DNA of 64,000 nt from NCBI GenBank assembly GCA_003155135.1, contig PMFN01000047.1, positions 20,619 to 84,618 of the forward strand, given 5' to 3'. The DNA is from Acidimicrobiaceae bacterium (GTDB taxonomy: Bacteria; Actinomycetota; Acidimicrobiia; Acidimicrobiales; RAAP-2). The position numbers were made by a program, and so were the translations under genes. Position 1 is the first letter of the stretch, and each line of letters begins with the position of its first letter. The notes under the pieces were generated by a model. It was not told the DNA's origin. It saw nothing but the letters and a program-made list of their open reading frames with translations, and made no database searches. Below, one piece after another: positions 26,644-34,521 of this stretch.

Positions 26644-26846
26644 GCGAGGCCGAGTCCGCCGCACTGGCGAAACGGCCCGAGCCGGACCCCGCAGTCCTCG
26701 CCGTCATCGCGGCCTCCCTCGATGCCACGCGGCCCCGCACCGTGGTGGTCGAGGAGGCAGCGCCGGAGCCTTCGGCCTGGCGGTTCAGCGGGCGCTGGTG
26801 GGCCCAGCCACTCGCCATGCGCCGCTCACGTCCCGGCCGTCACTGA
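26640..26846 (+). CDS. Small acyl-CoA carboxylase epsilon-like subunit
   Basis: 68 residues beginning at a GTG that overlaps the carboxylase beta stop codon by 4 nt (GTGA), so translation is coupled. Residues 15-30 ([16 protein letters not shown]) could form a helix; the second half has the [11 protein letters not shown] segment. Actinobacterial AccE/PccE epsilon subunits are similarly small and placed right after beta, and often carry a late Trp-rich W-R-x-S-x-R motif. Resemblance is short, so the assignment is tentative; a role in assembling or stabilising the carboxylase is inferred from position. Its stop lies within 3 nt of the convergent SDR stop, with a 3-nt overlap of coding ends. Confidence 0.6.
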   Translation: MSEAESAALAKRPEPDPAVLAVIAASLDATRPRTVVVEEAAPEPSAWRFSGRWWAQPLAMRRSRPGRH

Positions 26847-27694
26847 CCGACCGGCGGGGGCGCTGCCCCCTTTTTCCGGACCTTGGCCACCTTGCGGTCG
26901 AAGCCGGACTGGAGGGCGGGGGCGAGCACGCTGCCGAAGCGCCCGAGCGCCCACGTGCTCACGCCGGGACAGATGAGGAAGCGCCGCCGCTCGATGCCCC
27001 CCACGATGGCGTCGGCGACCTGGAGGGCCGACAGCGGCTTCACCGTGCCGGCCACCGCCTTGGTCTCGGCGGGCTTGAAGCGGTTCTCATCGGCGAGCTG
27101 GGGCGTGTCGACGTCGGGTGGGCAGACGCACGCCACGTGCACGCCGGCCGGCGCCATTTCGGCGCGCAGTGACTCCATGAGGCCGCGCACCGCGAACTTG
27201 GCGGGGCTGTAGGCGGTGTAGCCGTAGATGCCGAGGAGCCCGGCCGCCGACGAGATCGCCACCATGGAACCCGAGCCCCGTTCGACCATCGAGGGGGCGA
27301 CCGCCCGGCAGGCGTAGAGGGTGCCGAAGTAGTCGACCTCGATCATCTCCCGGAAGACCGAGTCGTCGAGTTCCAAGAAGTGCCCGGGCCGGGCCACGCC
27401 CGCCGAGGTCACCAAGATGTCGCAGGGCCCCCGGTCGGCGACCAGCTCGGCGAGGGCGGCGTCGAGGGCTGTGTGGTCGGCCACGTCGGCGGACCGCACG
27501 GCGACGTCGGCCCCCGCCGCCGCGAGGTCGTTGCCAGCGCGCTCGAGCCGCTCGCTGCCGCGGGCGAGGAGCGAGAGCCGGGCCCCGCGCGCGGCGAGCC
27601 GGGCAGCGGTGGCGAGACCGATCCCGCTCGATCCCCCGGTGATGACGGCGTGCGCCCCGGCGAAGGGGTCGCCCGATCCGGCGCGCTCAGGCAC
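26840..27694 (-). CDS. SDR-family oxidoreductase, 3-ketodihydrosphingosine reductase-like
   Basis: 284-residue short-chain dehydrogenase. Cofactor-binding TGGSSGIGLA is near residues 19-28; catalytic Ser in ISSAAG and Tyr/Lys in YSPAK are all present. The region after the active site (FAVRGLMESLRAEMAPAGV, CPPDVDTPQLADENRFKP) closely follows the eukaryotic 3-ketodihydrosphingosine reductase pattern (PPD-DTP, EEN-KP, ET). The reaction would be NADPH reduction of a 3-keto sphingoid-like base, but many actinobacterial homologues are uncharacterised. The start is GTG 27694, overlapping the upstream VOC gene by 8 nt, so the pair is co-translated. It converges with the carboxylase operon. Confidence 0.78.
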   Translation of the reverse strand: MPERAGSGDPFAGAHAVITGGSSGIGLATAARLAARGARLSLLARGSERLERAGNDLAAAGADVAVRSADVADHTALDAALAELVADRGPCDILVTSAGVARPGHFLELDDSVFREMIEVDYFGTLYACRAVAPSMVERGSGSMVAISSAAGLLGIYGYTAYSPAKFAVRGLMESLRAEMAPAGVHVACVCPPDVDTPQLADENRFKPAETKAVAGTVKPLSALQVADAIVGGIERRRFLICPGVSTWALGRFGSVLAPALQSGFDRKVAKVRKKGAAPPPVGQ

Positions 27695-28040
27695 CGAGCT
27701 CGTGGAGTTCGATGACGTTGCCCCAGGGGTCCGTGAGGAAGGCCTGCCGGTTCCCGCCGATCGGGAATGGCTCGCTCACCTGCACCCCGGCGTCGAGCAG
27801 CCCGGCGCGCTCGGCGTCGAGGTCGGCCACCAGTAGCGCGAAGTGCTGGCCCCGGCTCTCGGGCGCAGGGGCGGGGAGCAGGTGGACCTGGCGGTCGCCG
27901 GCGTCGAACCAGGCACCCGGGCCGATGTCGCCGGGCCGGTCACCGCGGCGGGGAAGCCCGAGGGTGGTGCCGTAGAAGATGATCCCCTCGTCGAGGTCCG
28001 CGACATTGACGGACACATGGTGCACGGTGAGCGCTCGCAT
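27687..28040 (-). CDS. VOC-family (glyoxalase-like) protein
   Basis: 117-residue vicinal-oxygen-chelate protein. Paired beta-alpha-beta modules begin HHVSVNVADLDEGIIFY and HFALLVADLDAERAG, with DRQVHLLP and the metal-ligand region DPWGNVIELHEL. Members bind a divalent metal and include glyoxalase I, dioxygenases and resistance proteins; substrate unknown. ATG 28040 starts the first module; a CACACT hexamer lies 6 nt upstream, a variant of the leaderless signal seen at other genes here. The end overlaps the SDR start by 8 nt. Confidence 0.78.
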   Translation of the reverse strand: MRALTVHHVSVNVADLDEGIIFYGTTLGLPRRGDRPGDIGPGAWFDAGDRQVHLLPAPAPESRGQHFALLVADLDAERAGLLDAGVQVSEPFPIGGNRQAFLTDPWGNVIELHELGA

Positions 28041-28086
28041 CCCCACAGTGTGTCCCACCCGGCCCCCGTCCGGGGTGGGCGGCATC

Positions 28087-29370
28087 TCAGGGCGCGGCCG
28101 GGGGCCCGGCAGCGTAGCGAGCGGCGTCGTAGCGCCAGAGCCCCGGCAGCACCACGGCGAGGGCGCCGGTGGCGAGCACGCAGGCGACGCCACCGAAGAC
28201 GATAGAGAAGCGCAGGCTGGAGAGGGCCTCGACCAGTCCGGCCTCGAGGTTCCCGAGCGAGGGACCGGTGGAGTAGCTGATGAGCTCGATGCCCGCGAGG
28301 CGACCCCGTAGCGAGTCGGGGACCGACTGGTTCCAGATGGTCGAGCGCATGAACCCGCTCACCGTGTCGAAGCCGCCGGCCACGGCCAGCAGCACCAGGG
28401 CTACCCACAGTGACGCAGCGAAGCCGAAGGCGACGATGGCGAGGCCCCAGCCGCACGCCGCAAAGACGAGCGCGCGCCCCTGCCGACGGACCCCGCCGAC
28501 CCAGCCGCCGGTCGCACCCACCACGAGGGTGCCGACCGCCGGGGCGGCGTAGAGCAGTCCGAGGACGCCCGCGCCGCCGAAGTGGGTGGCGAGCTGGGGA
28601 AAGAGCGCCTGGGGCATCCCGAAGAACATGGCGGCCATGTCGACGGCATACGTGCCGAGCAGGTCCTGGCGGCTCCGGGCGTAGCGGAGGCCCTCCATGA
28701 TGCGCGCCAACCCGAGGGGCTCGGCGTCGGCGGCCGGGGGGACCGCGGCCAGCCCGAAGAGGGCGAGCAGTGACACCGAGAAGGTGGCGACATCAAGCCC
28801 GTACGCGATCCCGAGCCCGGCGAGCGCGATGAGCCCACCGGCCAGGGCCGGTCCGGCCACCATGCCCACGCTGGAACGAAGGTTGGAGAGGACGATCGCC
28901 GCGGGGATGTCCTCGGTCGGCACGAGGCGCGGCACCATGGCGTCGAGGCTCGGCCGCTGGAGCGAATCAAAGGTGGCGGCAAGCACGGCGATCACGAAGA
29001 GCGGCCACAGGCGGGGGACCCACAGCGAGGCGTTCGCCACCAGGACGAGCGAGCAAGCAGCGAGGCCCACCTCGGACCACAGCACCATCGTGCGGCGGTC
29101 GAACGCGTCGGCCATCGCACCGCCGAGCAGGCCCACCAGCACCACCGGGACCACCTCGGCGACCGAGAGGAACCCGACCACGAGCGACGAGTGGCTCAGT
29201 TGGTAGGCCTGGTACGGCAGGGCCACGTAGGTGACCATGGTGCCGGCGAAGGACACGCTCTGGGTCACGAACAACCGCCGGTACTGCGCCGAGTGGCGCA
29301 ACGGCCCGACGTCGACACGCCAGCGCGAAGAGGTCCTCGGGGCCCCGGACTGCTCGGGCTCCTCGTCCAC
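28087..29370 (-). CDS. MFS transporter (EntS/MFS_3-like)
   Basis: 427-residue protein with about 12 predicted membrane segments, typical of the major facilitator superfamily. The loop GLLGGAMADAFDRRTMVL is the MFS motif A region, and DSLQRPSLDAMVPRLVP and VPDSLRGRLAGIELI are characteristic of the enterobactin exporter/MFS_3 branch. It should export a small molecule by proton antiport; the substrate is not assignable. GTG 29370 is chosen since a TATTGT hexamer (29382-29377) sits 6 nt upstream and the ATG-like alternatives lie in antisense sequence of the next gene. It is divergent from the GNAT gene, with 45 bp between starts that must hold both promoters. Confidence 0.85.
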   Translation of the reverse strand: MDEEPEQSGAPRTSSRWRVDVGPLRHSAQYRRLFVTQSVSFAGTMVTYVALPYQAYQLSHSSLVVGFLSVAEVVPVVLVGLLGGAMADAFDRRTMVLWSEVGLAACSLVLVANASLWVPRLWPLFVIAVLAATFDSLQRPSLDAMVPRLVPTEDIPAAIVLSNLRSSVGMVAGPALAGGLIALAGLGIAYGLDVATFSVSLLALFGLAAVPPAADAEPLGLARIMEGLRYARSRQDLLGTYAVDMAAMFFGMPQALFPQLATHFGGAGVLGLLYAAPAVGTLVVGATGGWVGGVRRQGRALVFAACGWGLAIVAFGFAASLWVALVLLAVAGGFDTVSGFMRSTIWNQSVPDSLRGRLAGIELISYSTGPSLGNLEAGLVEALSSLRFSIVFGGVACVLATGALAVVLPGLWRYDAARYAAGPPAAP

Positions 29371-29415
29371 CCGCCAACAATATGGCGCGCCGCGGTGGCT
29401 GGCGTACCCTCGGGC

Positions 29416-29925
29416 ATGGAGCTGCGGGCGTACTCGCCGAGCGACGCCGGCCAGGTGGTCGCTATGAACCAGGCGTCGGTCGACAACCTGGCCCCCATGG
29501 ACGAGGCCCACCTCGCACGCCTGGTCGCTCTGGCGGACACGGCACAGGTGGTGGCGGAGCATGACACCGTCGGCGGCTTTGCCATGGCGATGGCGCCGGG
29601 GGCGGGCTACGACAGCGAGTACTACCGGTGGTTCGAGGGGCGCGCCGAGCCGTTCTTGTACCTCGACCGGGTGGTGATCGCCGAGAGCTTCCGACGCCAG
29701 GGGCTGGCGAGCCTTCTCTACGACGCCATGGAGGAGCGCGCCACGCAGTTCGGCCGCATGTGCTGCGAGGTGAACGTGGAACCCCCCAACCATGCGTCAC
29801 TCGCCTTCCATGCGGCGCGCGGGTACCACGAGCTCGCCCGCTACCGCTCGTCTCCGACCAAAGAGGTCGTGCTGCTCGAGAAGCCGCTCAGCGAGAGTGC
29901 CGCCGCGCCACGGGTGACCCGTTGA
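29416..29925 (+). CDS. GNAT-family N-acetyltransferase
   Basis: 169-residue GNAT protein. N-terminal MELRAYSPSDAGQVVAMNQASV, then the core strand FLYLDRVVIAESFRRQGLASLLYDAME with the acetyl-CoA pyrophosphate-binding R-x-x-G-L/A motif, and EVNVEPPNHASLAFHAARGYHEL. The substrate cannot be inferred. TACCCT (29405-29410) lies 5 nt before ATG 29416, so translation is probably from a leaderless mRNA. It is divergent from the MFS transporter gene. Confidence 0.85.
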   Translation: MELRAYSPSDAGQVVAMNQASVDNLAPMDEAHLARLVALADTAQVVAEHDTVGGFAMAMAPGAGYDSEYYRWFEGRAEPFLYLDRVVIAESFRRQGLASLLYDAMEERATQFGRMCCEVNVEPPNHASLAFHAARGYHELARYRSSPTKEVVLLEKPLSESAAAPRVTR

Positions 29926-30002
29926 CGCTCTGTTGAGGGGATCCGCCCTTCCCTCCACCCCCCGTTGACGTGCCGGGCGCGAACAATGGACAGGAGGTGG
30001 AG

Positions 30003-30560
30003 ATGCTGAACCGGCTACTGCTCGCACTGGACCAGTTCGACACGGGACAGGCCGCTCTCGAGTTCACCGGCCAGGTGGCGCACGCCACGCACGCATCGGT
30101 GCGCGTGCTGCATGTGCGCGAGCTCGAGATGCTGGGCCGTGTCCCGGCACTCGAGACCGTGGAGGAGGCCGAGCGCTTGGTGCGAGAGGCGGTCTTCCGC
30201 CTCCGCTTGAACGGTGTGCCCGCTGACGGGCGCGTTCGTTCCCTGCGCGACCAGCAGGTCGCCTGTGGCATCGCCGAAGAAGCCGACTGGTGGCAGTGCG
30301 ATGCCATCGTGCTCGGCTCCCGCCGGCTGCACGGCGTGAACCGCCTGGCCGGCCACGGCGTGCGTGAGCGGGTCCTGCGTCAGTCGCTCATCCCGGTGCT
30401 GGTCGCCCCGACGCCCGGCGCGGTCGAGGTCGACCATGTCGGGGAACCGCTCGACACGTGCGAGCGGCTGCGCACCCCGTCGCCCCGACGCCAGCGTCAT
30501 CGCCGCAACACGGGCAGGTTCGGCACCACTGCCAGCCCGCTCGGTGAAGAGCGTGGCTGA
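30003..30560 (+). CDS. Universal stress protein-domain protein
   Basis: 185-residue protein with one UspA-like domain (about residues 1-135): LLLALDQFDTGQAALEFTGQVA, VRVLHVREL, ADWWQCDAIVLGSRRLHGVNRLAGHGVRERVLRQSLIPVLVAPTP. The G-x2-G-x9-G-S/T ATP-binding signature is only partly kept (LGSRRLHG...GHGVRERVL). A basic tail follows. CAGGAGGTGG ahead of ATG 30003 is a strong ribosome-binding site. The end overlaps the KdpD-like gene by 8 nt, so both are translated together; since KdpD itself contains a Usp domain, a signalling or potassium/osmotic role for the pair is plausible but inferred. Confidence 0.8.
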   Translation: MLNRLLLALDQFDTGQAALEFTGQVAHATHASVRVLHVRELEMLGRVPALETVEEAERLVREAVFRLRLNGVPADGRVRSLRDQQVACGIAEEADWWQCDAIVLGSRRLHGVNRLAGHGVRERVLRQSLIPVLVAPTPGAVEVDHVGEPLDTCERLRTPSPRRQRHRRNTGRFGTTASPLGEERG

Positions 30561-32418
30561 TCGGTCATCTGCCGAACCCGGCACTCCCCCCCGCGGGCGG
30601 CGCGGGCGCCTCAGCGTCCTGCTCGGGGCGGCCCCCGGCGTGGGGAAGAGCTACACCATGCTTGCCCAGGGCAGCGCGTTGGCCGCCCAAGGAGTCGATG
30701 TGGTCGTGGCCCACGTGGAGACGCATCACCGGCCCGATACCGAGTCCCTTCTCGAGGGCATGGAGCAGATCCCACCCAAGGGCATCGACTACCGGGGCAC
30801 CCGGTTCGAGGAGATGGACACCGATGCGGTGATCACGCGCAAGCCCGATGTCGCCCTCGTCGACGAGCTGGCGCACACCAACGTCCCCGGCGGGCGCCAC
30901 GCCAAGCGTTGGCAGGACGTCGAAGACGTGCTTGAGGCCGGCATCGATGTGATCACCAACGTCAACGCCCAGCACCTCGAGAGCCTCGCCGAGGCAGCCG
31001 AGTCGCTGACCGGGACGAAACAGCGCGAATGCGTCCCCGACGCTGCCATAGCCGCTGCCGACGTCGTCGAGCTGATCGACGTCGATCCCCGGACGTTGCG
31101 CCGTCGCCTATCTGAGCACGGCGTCATGACGCCCGATATGGCCGAGCGCGCCCTCGGCGGCTACTTCACCGGCGAGCACCTCGAGGGACTGCGCGCCCTG
31201 GCCGTCGGTTGGCTCGAGGATCACGACCTGCCGGCGGCGACGTCGGCCACCGTGGCGCGGCCTCCCGGCGAGCGCGTCGTGGTGGCCCTGACGGGCGACC
31301 CCGAGGGTGAGCACATCGTGCGGCGCGCCGCGCAGATCGCAGCGACGACCAGGGCTGAGCTCGTTGGCCTGCACGCTCGCCTGCCGACCCGCCCCGACGA
31401 GGAGGAGCCGGTGTGGTTGGAGTCGCAACGCCGCCTGTTGGCCGAGCTCGGCGGCCGCTTCGCCGAGGTTGCGGCCGATGACGTGGCCACCGCCGTCCTC
31501 GAATTCGCCGATGCCGAGCACGCTTCTCAGCTGGTACTTGGGGCCACTCGTCGCTCGCGTGTCCACGAGCTGTTGCATGGCTCGGTCATCAACCGGGCCA
31601 TCCGTCACGCCGGGACCGTGGAAGTCCACGTGTTGCCGCCGCGGCACGCGCCCGAGCTGACTCCCGAGCGCCGCCCAGCGGGACGGTTGCCCCGTGTCCC
31701 ACTGCCGGCGCGACGTCGCCAGGCGGCATTCGCCCTTGCGTTCGTGGCCCCGAGCGTCGTCTTGTTCGCGCTGGCCCCGCTGCATGCCGCCGTGGGCCTG
31801 GCCGGCGCGCTGTTCCTTGCTCTCGTCGCGGTCGCCGGTGTCGCCGCGCTCGGCGGGGTCGTCCCCGCGGCAGTCGCCACCGTGGTCGGTTTCGTGCTCG
31901 CGGACTTCTTCTTCGCCACGCCACTGCACAGCCTTCGCGTCGACCGGGTCATCGACCTCGTCGCTCTCGTCGCCTATGTGGCGGTGGCCGGGATGGTGGG
32001 TGTGCTGGTCGACGTGCTCGCCCGCCAGGGCCTTCGCTCGGCACGCGCTCAGGCGACCGCTGCCAGTCTGGCCCGCCTGGTCGCCAACACGGTGGTCGTC
32101 GCGCCAAGGGCCATCGATCCCCTGCCCAGCACGTTGCGCAGGGCTTTCGACCTGCGTGCCGTCGCCCTGCTCCGCAGTGCCGGTGGCCGATGGGTGGTGG
32201 CGGACTCGTCGGGAGGGCCGGTGCCAGACCGTCCCGAGGACGCAACGTATGCGGTGGAGCTCCCTGACCGTTCGGTGCTGGCCCTCGTCGCGAGCGGCGC
32301 CACTGGAGTCGACTCCGGTCAACTCGAGGCGTTCGTCAACGGGCTGCACCTCGCCGAGGAGCGCACGCAACTCGAGCGGCTCAACCGTCACCGGCGGAGC
32401 GCATCGCACCGACGCTGA
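30553..32418 (+). CDS. KdpD-like sensor protein lacking the histidine kinase domain
   Basis: 621-residue protein matching only the sensory part of KdpD. In order: KdpD N-terminal domain (residues ~18-225) with Walker A GAAPGVGKSYTM and VDELAHTNVPGGRHAKRWQDV; a Usp-like domain (~235-355); four membrane segments of the DUF4118 type (~385-490) with ADFFFATPLHSLRV; and a GAF-like region ending LEAFVNGLHLAEERTQLERL. Full KdpD (about 890 residues) continues from exactly this point into HisKA and HATPase; here a stop follows after 12 basic residues. No kdpE or kdpFABC is nearby. GTG 30553 overlaps the Usp gene. It may sense ions and pass the signal to a separate kinase, or be degenerate. Confidence 0.88.
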   Translation: MADRSSAEPGTPPRGRRGRLSVLLGAAPGVGKSYTMLAQGSALAAQGVDVVVAHVETHHRPDTESLLEGMEQIPPKGIDYRGTRFEEMDTDAVITRKPDVALVDELAHTNVPGGRHAKRWQDVEDVLEAGIDVITNVNAQHLESLAEAAESLTGTKQRECVPDAAIAAADVVELIDVDPRTLRRRLSEHGVMTPDMAERALGGYFTGEHLEGLRALAVGWLEDHDLPAATSATVARPPGERVVVALTGDPEGEHIVRRAAQIAATTRAELVGLHARLPTRPDEEEPVWLESQRRLLAELGGRFAEVAADDVATAVLEFADAEHASQLVLGATRRSRVHELLHGSVINRAIRHAGTVEVHVLPPRHAPELTPERRPAGRLPRVPLPARRRQAAFALAFVAPSVVLFALAPLHAAVGLAGALFLALVAVAGVAALGGVVPAAVATVVGFVLADFFFATPLHSLRVDRVIDLVALVAYVAVAGMVGVLVDVLARQGLRSARAQATAASLARLVANTVVVAPRAIDPLPSTLRRAFDLRAVALLRSAGGRWVVADSSGGPVPDRPEDATYAVELPDRSVLALVASGATGVDSGQLEAFVNGLHLAEERTQLERLNRHRRSASHRR

Positions 32419-32445
32419 CGGGAGCCGGTGCGAGACAGCCTCGGG

Positions 32446-34434
32446 TCAGGCGAGCCGTGCCCGGTGGCGCTCGACCAGGCCGACCATATCGGCCATGATC
32501 TGGTCGAATTCGAAATCCTTCGGCGTGTAGACGGCGGCCACGCCCTTGCCCCGGAGGATCTCGGCGTCGTCGGGGGGGATGATGCCGCCCACGATCACGT
32601 CGGCGTCGACGCCGGCCGCTCGCAGGCGGTCGAGCACTTCGGGGACGAGCTCGAGGTGCGAGCCTGAAAGGATCGAGAGCCCAACGATGTCGACGTCCTC
32701 GTCGCGCGCAGCTGCCACGATCTGCTCGGGTGTCAGCCGGATGCCCTGGTAGATGACCTCGAAGCCTGCATCGCGCGCAGCAACGGCGATCTGCTCGGCA
32801 CCGTTCGAGTGCCCGTCGAGCCCCGGCTTGGCCACCAAGAGGCGCGGCGGGCTGCCGGTCGTCTCCATCAGGGCCTTCGAACGCTCGACCACTGCCGACA
32901 GTTCGCTGCCGCGGTGGCCCACGCCGCCCGAGACGCCCGTCGGGGCGCGGTACTCCCCGAAAGTCTTGCGGAGCACGGCTGACCACTCGCCGGTGGTGCC
33001 GCCGGCATGGGCGAGGGCGATGGTGGGCTCCATGATGTTGGCGGTGGGGCCGTCATCGAGCGCCACCCGTCGCAGCTCGTCGAGCGCACGGCGGACGGCC
33101 GCCTCGTCGCGGTTGGACCGCCAGGCTCGGACGTCGTCTTGGAGCTCGGACTCGACGGTGGCGTCGACCTTCATGACGCTCTCGATGCTCTCGTCGCTCG
33201 TGAGGGGGGAGGGAGCGGTCTCGGTGAAACAGTTCACCCCGACCACCTTCTGCTCACCCGCCTCGATGCGGCGCACCCGTTCGGACTGGCTGCGCACCAG
33301 GCGGCGCTTCAGCTCGTCGATGGCGGCGAAGGCGCCCCCGAGGGCAAGCACGTCGTTGAGCTCTGCCTGGGCGTCGGCGATCAACTCGGCGGTCTTCGCC
33401 TCGATCACCGTCGAGCCGGCGAAGATGTCGCCGTAGTCGAGCAGGTCCGACTCGAGGGCCAGGATCTGTTGGATTCGCAGCGACCACTGCTGGTCCCAAG
33501 GGCGCGGCAGGCCGAGCGCTTCGTTCCACGCGGGCAGCTGGATCGCCCGGGCGCGGGCGTCGGCCGAGAGGGTGACGCCGAGCGTCTCGAGCACGATGCG
33601 CGGCACGTTGTTCTCCGGCTGCTGCTCGGTGAGGCCGAGCGAGTTCACCTGGACGCCGTAGCGGAAGCGGCGGAGCTTCGGGTCGGTGACGCCGTAGCGC
33701 TCGGCGCAGATCCGGTCCCACATCTGCGTGAAGGCGCGCATCTTGCACGTCTCTTCGACGAAGCGCACCCCGGAGTTGACGAAGAAGCTGATGCGGCCGA
33801 CGACCGTTGCGAGCTCGTCGTCTCGCACCTTCCCCGACTCCCGCACGCCGTCCAGCACGCCGATGGCGGTCGCCAGTGCGTACGCGATCTCTTGGACCGG
33901 CGTGGCGCCCGCCTCTTGGAGGTGGTAGCTGCAGACGTTGATCGGGTTCCACTTGGGCATGTGGCGCACGGTGTAGGCGATCATGTCCACGGTAAGCCGA
34001 AGACTGGGCTCCGGCGGGAAGATGTAGGTCCCGCGCGAGAGGTACTCCTTCACGATGTCGTTCTGGGTGGTGCCCTGGAGGACGGCGGGGTCGACGCCCT
34101 GGTCCTGGGCGTTCGCCACGTACAGGCCGAGGAGCCACGCCGCTGTCGCGTTGATCGTCATCGACGTGTTCATCTCCGAGACGGGGATGCCATCGAGGAG
34201 CTGCTCCATGTGGCCGAGGTGGGCGACCGGCACGCCGACCTTGCCGACCTCGCCGGCCGCCTCGAGGTCGTCGGGGTCATAGCCCGTCTGGGTGGGCAGG
34301 TCGAAGGCGATGGACAGGCCCGTCTGGCCCCGGGCCAGGTTCATCCGGTAGAGCCGGTTGGAGTCACGGGCGGTCGAGTGGCCCGAATACGTCCGCATCA
34401 CCCACGGTTTGGCCCGTCCGGCGCTCTCCGACAT
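32446..34434 (-). CDS. ecm: Ethylmalonyl-CoA mutase (B12-dependent)
   Basis: 662-residue adenosylcobalamin mutase converting (2R)-ethylmalonyl-CoA to methylsuccinyl-CoA. The catalytic barrel starts RTYSGHSTARDSNRLY, GLSIAFDLPTQTGYDPDD and includes WNPINVCSYHLQEAGATPVQE. The C-terminal B12 domain has the base-off motif as GLDGHSNGAEQIA, then GIRLTPEQIVAAA, GLSILSGSH and VVGGIIPPDDAE. DGHSNGAEQ and YTPKDFE are the forms I associate with Ecm/MeaA rather than methylmalonyl-CoA mutase (usually DGHDRG); the single-polypeptide layout also fits. ATG 34434 follows GGGAGGTGAG. It lies 87 nt downstream of the 3-hydroxybutyryl-CoA dehydrogenase on the same strand. Confidence 0.9.
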   Translation of the reverse strand: MSESAGRAKPWVMRTYSGHSTARDSNRLYRMNLARGQTGLSIAFDLPTQTGYDPDDLEAAGEVGKVGVPVAHLGHMEQLLDGIPVSEMNTSMTINATAAWLLGLYVANAQDQGVDPAVLQGTTQNDIVKEYLSRGTYIFPPEPSLRLTVDMIAYTVRHMPKWNPINVCSYHLQEAGATPVQEIAYALATAIGVLDGVRESGKVRDDELATVVGRISFFVNSGVRFVEETCKMRAFTQMWDRICAERYGVTDPKLRRFRYGVQVNSLGLTEQQPENNVPRIVLETLGVTLSADARARAIQLPAWNEALGLPRPWDQQWSLRIQQILALESDLLDYGDIFAGSTVIEAKTAELIADAQAELNDVLALGGAFAAIDELKRRLVRSQSERVRRIEAGEQKVVGVNCFTETAPSPLTSDESIESVMKVDATVESELQDDVRAWRSNRDEAAVRRALDELRRVALDDGPTANIMEPTIALAHAGGTTGEWSAVLRKTFGEYRAPTGVSGGVGHRGSELSAVVERSKALMETTGSPPRLLVAKPGLDGHSNGAEQIAVAARDAGFEVIYQGIRLTPEQIVAAARDEDVDIVGLSILSGSHLELVPEVLDRLRAAGVDADVIVGGIIPPDDAEILRGKGVAAVYTPKDFEFDQIMADMVGLVERHRARLA

Positions 34435-34521
34435 GCCGCTCACCTCCCTGTGGCTCCCATCCATTGTGCCCGCTCGCACCGTGCGACAGCGTGTCGCACC
34501 GGTGAGCAGCGAGGGAGGCGC

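Noticed and set aside
29938-30002. Sigma-70 promoter before the Usp gene from two TTGACG hexamers
   Set aside because: No -10 at suitable spacing follows either TTGACG; a -10 like AACAAT would be 11 bp away.
34435-34521. Cobalamin riboswitch before the B12-dependent mutase
   Set aside because: The gap is only 87 nt and lacks a B12-box-like sequence; the gene has a plain strong Shine-Dalgarno.
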